Source: Prevotellaceae bacterium
Lineage (GTDB): Bacteria; Bacteroidota; Bacteroidia; Bacteroidales; Paludibacteraceae
Length of the DNA: 64,000 bases
Direction of reading: 5' to 3'
Assembly (NCBI GenBank): GCA_020636675.1
Contig: JACJXK010000014.1
Coordinates: forward strand, 1-64,000
Shown: positions 54,745-61,311 of the stretch, piece by piece
How the letters are laid out: each line of letters begins with the position of its first letter
Position numbering within the stretch: position 1 is the stretch's first letter
The notes under the pieces: generated by a model
Told to the model about the DNA's origin: nothing
Seen by the model: the letters and a program-made list of their open reading frames with translations, nothing else
The model's database searches: none
Translations under genes and position numbers: made by a program

Positions 54745-56310
54745 ATGGCAGAGAGATTCTTTCCCATCGGAATACAGACGTTCGAGAAGCTTCGCGAGCG
54801 GAACGCTATATACATAGACAAGACGGAATACATCTATCGGTTGGCCCATAATGGAACCACCTATTTCCTGAGCCGTCCGCGCCGTTTCGGGAAGAGCCTG
54901 CTGGTATCAACGATGGAGGCTTATTTCCAAGGACGCAAGGAACTGTTCCAAGGTCTCGCCATAGAGAAGCTGGAGACGGAGTGGACGTCATATCCCGTGC
55001 TCCGCTTCGACCTGAGCGGGTCTAAATATTCGGAGATAGAGAACCTGAAATCGTCGTTGAACGACTTGCTGCACGAATATGAGCTTGTTTATGGCAAGCG
55101 CACACAAGCGACTGCTTTCAGCACTCGGTTGAAGAATCTGATTGTTGCCGCAGAAGAGAAAACAGGCAAGCCTGTTGTCGTTCTGATTGACGAATATGAC
55201 GCTCCGATGCTCGACTCGCTGAACAGCCCGGAACGGATGGAGGACATCCGCAACATTATGCGCGACTTCTACAGTCCGTTGAAGTCTGCCGACAAGCATC
55301 TGAAGTTCATCTTTCTGACAGGCATCTCCAAATTCAGCCAGCTGAGCATCTTTAGCGAGCTGAACAATTTGGATAACATCAGTATGTGGAACGAGTATGG
55401 CTCTATCTGCGGCATTACCGAACAGGAGTTGAGGACGGAGATGGAAGGTGAAATACAAAGGATGGAGGGATGTCTAAATCTCTCTTTTGAAGAGGCTTGC
55501 GCTAAGCTGAAAGAGAAATATGACGGCTACCATTTCTGCCGTGAATCGGAAGATATATACAATCCGTTCAGCCTGTTGAACGCCTTGCAGAAGAAGACGT
55601 TGGACAATTTCTGGTTTTCCACGGGCACGCCGACCTTCCTGACGGAGATGATCAAACGGTACAATATTGATCCACAAACGTTCGAGAAGGGATTCCCGGC
55701 CATCGCCGATATGTTCGACACTCCGACGGAGACGGCCACGTCGCCCATCCCCGTGCTCTACCAGAGCGGATATTTGACCATTAAGTCGTATGACCCGCAG
55801 AAATCATTATATACGCTTGCCTATCCGAACGAGGAGGTGCGCGAAGGTTTCTTGCGTTGCCTGATGCAGAATTATGCCGATCCGGTAAAGGACACCAACA
55901 GTATTTTCCTGATCAATTTCACCAATGCTTTGGACAACCATGACATAGACGGAGCTCTTACGTTGATGCGCGCATACATCAGCAATATTCCGTATGACGG
56001 GGCTCACCATGACGAGAAGCACTATTCGATGATCTTTTACCTCGTTTTCAGCCTTTCGACGCAGTTTGTTGTCCGTACGGAGGTGCGTAGTGCCGCCGGC
56101 CGTTCTGATGCAGTAATTGAGACTGCCGACTCGGTCTACGTCTTCGAGTTCAAGCTCGACGGCAGTGTGGAAGAAGCCCTGCGGCAGATAGACGACAAAG
56201 GCTACATGATACCATACTCCGCCAACGGAAAACGTCTGGTGAAGGTGGGTGTGAACTTCGACAAGGAGCTGCGCACCATCGGAGAGTGGAAAGTGGAGGA
56301 AAAAAGATAG
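54745..56310 (+). CDS. AAA-ATPase_like/PD-(D/E)XK (DUF1703) protein, array copy 3
   Basis: 521 residues. The ATPase half is identical or nearly so to copy 2. From residue 352 (QKSLYTLAYPNEEVREGFLR, then NYADPVKDTNSIFLINFTNA) to about 460 it differs strongly from copies 1 and 2 in both DNA and protein, then returns to identity at the nuclease core ADSVYVFEFKLDG, where catalytic D, E and K are kept (GRSDAVIETADS). Its last residues (WKVEEKR) also differ because the array ends here. The variable block lies just before the nuclease core and may set target specificity. Confidence 0.93.
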   Translation: MAERFFPIGIQTFEKLRERNAIYIDKTEYIYRLAHNGTTYFLSRPRRFGKSLLVSTMEAYFQGRKELFQGLAIEKLETEWTSYPVLRFDLSGSKYSEIENLKSSLNDLLHEYELVYGKRTQATAFSTRLKNLIVAAEEKTGKPVVVLIDEYDAPMLDSLNSPERMEDIRNIMRDFYSPLKSADKHLKFIFLTGISKFSQLSIFSELNNLDNISMWNEYGSICGITEQELRTEMEGEIQRMEGCLNLSFEEACAKLKEKYDGYHFCRESEDIYNPFSLLNALQKKTLDNFWFSTGTPTFLTEMIKRYNIDPQTFEKGFPAIADMFDTPTETATSPIPVLYQSGYLTIKSYDPQKSLYTLAYPNEEVREGFLRCLMQNYADPVKDTNSIFLINFTNALDNHDIDGALTLMRAYISNIPYDGAHHDEKHYSMIFYLVFSLSTQFVVRTEVRSAAGRSDAVIETADSVYVFEFKLDGSVEEALRQIDDKGYMIPYSANGKRLVKVGVNFDKELRTIGEWKVEEKR

Positions 56311-56522
56311 GACAGAGACATATATGGAATATGTTTCTTGAGAAACAAATATCTTTTGGTCGAATCTGAGAATATCTATCAATGTATCGAAGTCTCTCGT
56401 TTTTTCTGATTATTTGAATCAGAAGAGGAAATCGAAAGCGTTTTTGTTTCGTTATGTTTAAATGATTTTGTTGCTTTGCCGACGAAAATGTGAAAAAAGA
56501 TTCCGTTGGAACTATTTAAGGT

Positions 56523-57545
56523 ATGAGTATGAAAGCTTTGTTTATTGGAGGTACGGGAACTATTAGTATGGCTATAACCAAACGACTTTTGGTTATGGGG
56601 TGGGAGCTTTTCCTTTTGAATAGGGGAAGCCGAAGTGAAGAATTGTCTTCCGAAGTGAATTTATTGAATGTGGATGTGAATGATGAAGATTCTGTTTCTG
56701 AGAAGATAAGAGGGTTGAAATTTGATGTGGTCTGTGATTTTATCGGTTTTGTTCCTGAACAATTGGAGCGCGATTTCCGACTATTTCAAGGAAAGACAAA
56801 ACAGTTCATGTATATCAGTTCCGCGTCTGCTTATCAGAAACCTTTAGGTGATTATCGAATTTCTGAAGGAACGCCATTGTCTAATCCATATTGGGAGTAT
56901 TCTCGGAACAAGATTGCTTGTGAGGATTTCCTGATGAAGATGTATAGAGAAAAAGGTTTCCCTGTTACAATTATACGTCCGAGCCATACTTATGATGAAC
57001 GTTCCATTCCTCTCGGAGTACATGGGAAAAATGGTAGTTGGCAGGTGGCTATGCGGATGTTGGCAGGTAAGCCTGTCATTATACATGGAGACGGGACTTC
57101 ACTCTGGACAATGACGCATAATAGTGATTTCGCCAAAGCTTTTATTGGTCTGATGGGCAATGTCCGTGCCATAGGGGAGTCGTTCCAGATAACATCCGAT
57201 GAGACGTTGACGTGGAATCAGATTTATCTTTCTATAGCAGATGCTTTGGGCGTGGAGCTGAAACCATATTATGTCTCTTCTGATTTTCTGGCGGCTGTCT
57301 CTTCTTTTGATTATAGGGGTAGCCTGATTGGCGACAAGTCCAATTCTGTTGTTTTTGACAACACTAAATTAAAGCGGGCTGTGCCCGATTTTACGGCGAA
57401 TGTCCGCTTTGATCAGGGTGTGAGGAATACAATTCAATATATAATGTCTCATAAGGAATGTCAAATCGAGGATCCGGAGTTTGATGCTTGGTGCGACAAA
57501 GTAATATCGGCATTGGAAAATGCGAAAAAGAATGTTTTAAAGTAA
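56523..57545 (+). CDS. NAD-dependent epimerase/dehydratase family (extended SDR) protein
   Basis: 340 residues. Rossmann start ALFIGGTGTISMAITKRL (GxxGxxx), then YISSASAYQKP and the catalytic pair in YWEYSRNK (YxxxK, about 125), TIIRPSHTYDERSIP, and a C-terminal substrate domain. It resembles the isoflavone-reductase-like or mRNA-binding CSP41 branch, in which substrates vary; nucleotide-sugar or reductase activity cannot be decided. The next gene, another SDR, begins 10 bases on, so they are co-transcribed. Confidence 0.85.
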   Translation: MSMKALFIGGTGTISMAITKRLLVMGWELFLLNRGSRSEELSSEVNLLNVDVNDEDSVSEKIRGLKFDVVCDFIGFVPEQLERDFRLFQGKTKQFMYISSASAYQKPLGDYRISEGTPLSNPYWEYSRNKIACEDFLMKMYREKGFPVTIIRPSHTYDERSIPLGVHGKNGSWQVAMRMLAGKPVIIHGDGTSLWTMTHNSDFAKAFIGLMGNVRAIGESFQITSDETLTWNQIYLSIADALGVELKPYYVSSDFLAAVSSFDYRGSLIGDKSNSVVFDNTKLKRAVPDFTANVRFDQGVRNTIQYIMSHKECQIEDPEFDAWCDKVISALENAKKNVLK

Positions 57546-57555
57546 AATGTAAATT

Positions 57556-58299
57556 ATGGTAGAAGTAAAAGGAAAATGGGCGCTCATTACGGGTGCAAGT
57601 AGGGGAATCGGTTATCTTTCGGCTTTGTTTATGGCCGAGCAGGGTTGTAATCTGGTGCTTCATAGCAGAAATGCGGAGCATTCGAAGCATGTGCTGGAAG
57701 AGGTACAAGCCAAGGGCGTGCAGGCCTATGTTGTCGCAGCGGAGCTTTCCGATGCCGAACAGGTAGTGGAAATGCTCCAAGAGATAGATGCCAAAGGTAC
57801 GCAAATCGACATCGTGCTCAATAATGCAGGCCTGCAAATTGCTTATCGCACGGAGTTCTTCAAAACCCCGGTGTCAGATTATCTGGAGAGTTATAAAATC
57901 AATACGATAGCACCGGCTATGATTTGTTATCATTTCTTGCCGAAGATGATCGAACGTGGATTTGGACGTGTGGTAAATACCACGAGCGGCATCCGTTTGG
58001 AGCCCGAACAGGCCGGCTACTCGGCTAGTAAGGCTGCTCTTGATAAAATCAGCATCGACTTAGGCTCTAAGGTTAATGGAACGGACGTTACCATCAATTT
58101 GGCAGATCCGGGATGGTGCCGTACCGATTTGGGAGGGCCGAAGGCTCCTAATTCGCCGGAAAGTGCGATTCCCGGCATCTTAGTGGGTGCGTTTGTGGAC
58201 GATAAGAAGTCTGGCCGTATTTTCTCCGCACAAGATTTCAGTGGTATGTCATTGAAAGATGCGGTGGTAAAGGCTGAGACGTGCGGTGCCCCTTATTGA
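57556..58299 (+). CDS. Short-chain dehydrogenase/reductase (classical SDR)
   Basis: 247 residues. NADP(H)-type Rossmann motif ITGASRGIG (13-21), VLNNAGLQIAY, catalytic Ser in NTTSGIR and YSASKAALD (Tyr and Lys). Length and motifs are those of FabG-like oxidoreductases acting on hydroxy/keto substrates. Operon partner of the extended SDR upstream suggests a two-step conversion of one substrate, which is an inference. A T-rich region follows; no clear terminator. Confidence 0.9.
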   Translation: MVEVKGKWALITGASRGIGYLSALFMAEQGCNLVLHSRNAEHSKHVLEEVQAKGVQAYVVAAELSDAEQVVEMLQEIDAKGTQIDIVLNNAGLQIAYRTEFFKTPVSDYLESYKINTIAPAMICYHFLPKMIERGFGRVVNTTSGIRLEPEQAGYSASKAALDKISIDLGSKVNGTDVTINLADPGWCRTDLGGPKAPNSPESAIPGILVGAFVDDKKSGRIFSAQDFSGMSLKDAVVKAETCGAPY

Positions 58300-58513
58300 T
58301 AGGTAGGTCTTGTTATTTCGTTTGTCGGCAAAGATGACAATTCTGGATTGCTATCTTTGCCGATTTTTTTTATTTCTAAATGAATAGATATGATTGATAT
58401 GTATAACCGTTTGGTTCGTTGGACGGAAATCAGAGGATAAGTCTTATGACAAGTGGCTATTTGGAGGGGAGGGTCGATTAGAAGTGGTATTTGTTGTCTG
58501 TTTCTAAAAACAC

Positions 58514-58546
58514 AAAATCCTGATTTCTAAAAGAAATCAGGATTTA
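58514..58546 (-). terminator. Terminator of tRNA-Val
   Basis: Perfect 14-bp stem aaatcctgatttct/agaaatcaggattt with a 3-base loop, followed on the minus strand by tgtgttttta. Confidence 0.88.
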
Positions 58547-58548
58547 AG

Positions 58549-58623
58549 TGGTCCCACTAGGATTCGAACCTAGGACCCCCTGCTTGTAAGGCAGGTGCTC
58601 TGAACCAGCTGAGCTATAAGACC
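58549..58623 (-). tRNA. tRNA-Val (anticodon TAC)
   Basis: Minus strand GGTCTTATAGCTCAGCTGG, anticodon arm CCTGC-CTTACAA-GCAGG, T-arm CTAGGTTCGAATCCTAG, acceptor 3' side TGGGACC plus A73. All four arms pair. CCA not encoded. Confidence 0.95.
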
Positions 58624-58644
58624 ATGTATTTCTGAAAAGCGATG

Positions 58645-58675
58645 CAAAGATACGACTATTTTTGAAACTTGCAAA
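58645..58675 (-). promoter_or_regulatory. Promoter of tRNA-Val
   Basis: On the minus strand TTTG (58675-58672) and TATCTTTG (58652-58645), spacer 19; a close match to the phylum consensus. Confidence 0.8.
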
Positions 58676-58849
58676 TACAATGGCTGTGTTTTTTTGATTA
58701 AATTTGATTTTTTTGTGTGGCGCAATAGTGTTTTCTGTGTGTTTGGCAGGTTTCTATGTGTGATTTTTGTCATAATCCTTTTTTGTAAAGAACATAGGTG
58801 GGGTGGACGAGTTGTATTAAATAATTGTCAAAAAATAAATTGTGACTTA

Positions 58850-58990
58850 AAAATCCTGTTCATCCTGTAAATCCTGTCCGAGAATCTCTGATAACGGAAT
58901 GCCTTGGCATATTCCGATGGAATATAGTCTCCTCTTTCTTTTCTGCCGATAGATTACTCCTATGGAATGATTGATTGGATTGGTAGATAG
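58850..58990. repeat. Dispersed intergenic mosaic repeat, partial copy
   Basis: aaatcctgttcatcctgtaaatcctgtcc (58851), then gataacggaatgccttggcatattccgatggaat and tagattactcctatggaatgattgattggattgg. The rest of the gap 58676-59180 has no gene. Confidence 0.7.
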
Positions 58991-59180
58991 GAAAGCATCC
59001 TCGCAAGATGTATTGGAACTTTACCAAGTTGCTTTTTTTTCATGGTTGCTAAAACCACGAAAAAAAGCCTTCTATTTGAAAAGCATCTATTTCTTGGCTC
59101 TTGTATGTTTGCAAAATCTTTTGCTGATATTCAGATAAGTTCTTTATATTTTTGATACTTTTGGAGAAAGAAATTCTTGT

Positions 59181-59552
59181 ATGAAAAGGCTCGTTTGGTT
59201 GGCTTCTGTGATGGTGTCCCTTTGTCTATATATACAAAGGAGTGCCGATTGTGAATCGGAGTCGAAGGAGAAGATGGTATTCTGTTCTCAATCTTCCTTC
59301 GAAATCTGGGATGAAGGAACCGATGTGTCTGCTGAATTGCCGGTGAATGTATTGTCTCTTTCCTCGTGTGCGAAATGGCAGAACCACAGGCACTTTTCCT
59401 TTTCTAAACTTACGGGATCAAAAAAAGTTCGTTTAATCAGTCTGTCTACTTATCCTGTTTTTCGGGAAGTGAAAAGCCAAAATATATTACGATGGTCGTT
59501 GCGGAGGTCTAAAGGTTTTTATGTCTATGATATCCGAAAAATCGTCGTTTGA
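59181..59552 (+). CDS. Hypothetical exported protein
   Basis: 123 residues. It opens with a plausible signal peptide (MKRLVWLASVMVSLCLYIQRS) and then a soluble Ser-rich part with three Cys (ESESKEKMVFCSQSSFEIWD, SLSSCAKWQNH). No family recognised; the end (YVYDIRKIVV) looks natural. It stands alone between a repeat and nhaD. Existence as a gene rests on the signal peptide and ATG position only. Confidence 0.45.
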   Translation: MKRLVWLASVMVSLCLYIQRSADCESESKEKMVFCSQSSFEIWDEGTDVSAELPVNVLSLSSCAKWQNHRHFSFSKLTGSKKVRLISLSTYPVFREVKSQNILRWSLRRSKGFYVYDIRKIVV

Positions 59553-59712
59553 AAAATCAACTATTCTCGATCTGTCGGCAGGTGCCGATATCTTTTCGTT
59601 CTGCTCTTCTTTGGCTAACAGATTTGGTCACGAAGTTTTGTTTTTTTCTTGATTTACAAGGAAAAAATTGTTGATATATAAAACAAATCGAATAAATAAA
59701 AAAGTAATCCAT

Positions 59713-61113
59713 ATGATAGTTTTGATGGTTGTTTTGTTTGTTCTTGGCTATGCGGCAATAGCGATGGAACATAAGATAAAGATAAATAAGGCGGCTTCCG
59801 CTTTGATACTTAGTGCCCTGTTGTGGGTTATTTATATGTTTGCGGCTCCGCATCTTATATCTCTGTCTCCTGATTTTAGGGAGATGTATGCTTCTCAGCT
59901 ACGGAATGGCGGCGACGTGACCTCTCTTGTGTATGATTATGTATCTGGAGTCCAAATGATAGAGAGTGTGGGTGATATAGCTGAAATCTTGTTTTTCCTG
60001 ATGGGTGCGATGACGATTGTGGAGCTGATAGATGCACATGGTGGTTTTACTATCGTGACAGACCGAATCCGAACAAGAAACAAGAGGAAGCTGCTGTGGG
60101 TCATTGCCGGACTGACGTTTCTGATGTCTGCCGTTTTGGACAATTTGACTACCGCCATCGTTATGGTGATGCTGGTGCGCAAGATGGTGCCGGATAAGGG
60201 AGAACGATGGCTTTTCGCTTCTGTTGTTGTCATTGCGGCTAATAGTGGTGGTGCCTTTTCTCCTATTGGCGACGTGACCACGATCATGTTGTGGGTGAAG
60301 GGCAATGTGACGGCAGTCCATTTGGTGCCGTACCTTATATTTCCTTCCTTTATTTCGCTTGTCATTCCTCTTTTGTTCATTTGCCGTATGCTGAAAGGCA
60401 AATTGCCTGATACGGCCGAGGTTGGTGCTTCCTCCTATTTGGCGGAGGGGGTGGTCTCGAAGGTTGAACAGAAAACCATATTCTTCTTGGGTATAGGTAG
60501 CCTTATGTTTGTCCCTGTCTTTAAGACGTTGACGCATTTGCCTCCGTTTGTGGGTGTTTTGTTGGGGCTGAGTGTCTTGTGGTTTTATACGGAGATTGTA
60601 TATAGACGGAAACGTCAGGTGCCGGAATCGGAGAAGGTCCGTATTTCGGTTGTCTTGGGTCGTATAGACTTCTCTACTATCTTGTTTTTCTTGGGAATAT
60701 TATTGTCTGTTTCCGCTCTGCAGTGTGCTGGCATCTTGTCGTCGTTGGCCCAATCGTTGGAGCAAGTCTTTCATGGAAATGTTTATGGCATCAATATTAT
60801 TATAGGTATGCTCTCTTCCGTAGTCGACAATGTGCCGTTGGTGGCGGGTGCTATGGGTATGTATGAGTTGGCGCCTGTTGGGTCGCCGGAGGCGTTGGCT
60901 CCTTTCATGCAGGATGGCTCGTTTTGGTTGTTTCTGTCTTATTGCGCCGGGGTGGGAGGCAGTATGCTTATTATTGGTTCTGCGGCAGGCGTTGTGGTGA
61001 TGGGATTGGAAGGTGTTGATTTCGGTTGGTATCTGAAGCGCATCAGCTGGTTGGCTCTTTTGGGCTATCTGAGCGGTGCTGCCGTTTTCATGATGATAGA
61101 GCATTTTGTCTGA
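59713..61113 (+). CDS. nhaD: NhaD-type Na+/H+ antiporter
   Basis: 466 residues from ATG 59713, about 12 membrane helices. Conserved NhaD/ArsB-like motifs: GDIAEILFFLMGAMTIVELID, LTFLMSAVLDNLTTAIVMVM, ANSGGAFSPIGDVTTIMLW, and in the second half GMLSSVVDNVPLVAGAMGM and YCAGVGGSMLIIGSAAGVV. It exports sodium in exchange for protons across the inner membrane. The frame from 59668 adds 15 charged residues not expected before the first helix. Confidence 0.93.
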   Translation: MIVLMVVLFVLGYAAIAMEHKIKINKAASALILSALLWVIYMFAAPHLISLSPDFREMYASQLRNGGDVTSLVYDYVSGVQMIESVGDIAEILFFLMGAMTIVELIDAHGGFTIVTDRIRTRNKRKLLWVIAGLTFLMSAVLDNLTTAIVMVMLVRKMVPDKGERWLFASVVVIAANSGGAFSPIGDVTTIMLWVKGNVTAVHLVPYLIFPSFISLVIPLLFICRMLKGKLPDTAEVGASSYLAEGVVSKVEQKTIFFLGIGSLMFVPVFKTLTHLPPFVGVLLGLSVLWFYTEIVYRRKRQVPESEKVRISVVLGRIDFSTILFFLGILLSVSALQCAGILSSLAQSLEQVFHGNVYGINIIIGMLSSVVDNVPLVAGAMGMYELAPVGSPEALAPFMQDGSFWLFLSYCAGVGGSMLIIGSAAGVVVMGLEGVDFGWYLKRISWLALLGYLSGAAVFMMIEHFV

Positions 61114-61166
61114 CGGACGGGTGTTTCTGTTTAGTACATTGCTTGTGATGTCGGGCTGTCTGGATG

Positions 61167-61192
61167 TCGACGGTCTTGTTTCTGACCGTCGA
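61167..61192. other. Strong hairpin between nhaD and the carAB gene
   Basis: tcgacggtc, eight-base loop, gaccgtcga: a perfect 9-bp stem about 55 bases beyond the nhaD stop. It has no T run, so it is either an atypical terminator or a leader element of the following pyrimidine/arginine gene. Confidence 0.5.
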
Positions 61193-61311
61193 TTCCACCA
61201 TGTCGATCCCTTATAAATGTGATAATTTCATTCTTTTTCAAATTTTGGTGGGTATTATTTCTTTTTGTGGCAAAAAATCCCGAAATTTGCACGAATTTAT
61301 GAATGACAATT

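Larger units (their letters stand above)
51538..56310 (+). repeat. Three-unit direct tandem repeat, period 1597 bp
   Basis: Start codons lie at 51551, 53148 and 54745, exactly 1597 bases apart. Each unit runs from atcagaaacacaatggcag to the next; sequence between variable blocks is nearly identical, and the units differ mainly in two blocks (codons about 106-185 and 352-460). Confidence 0.95.
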
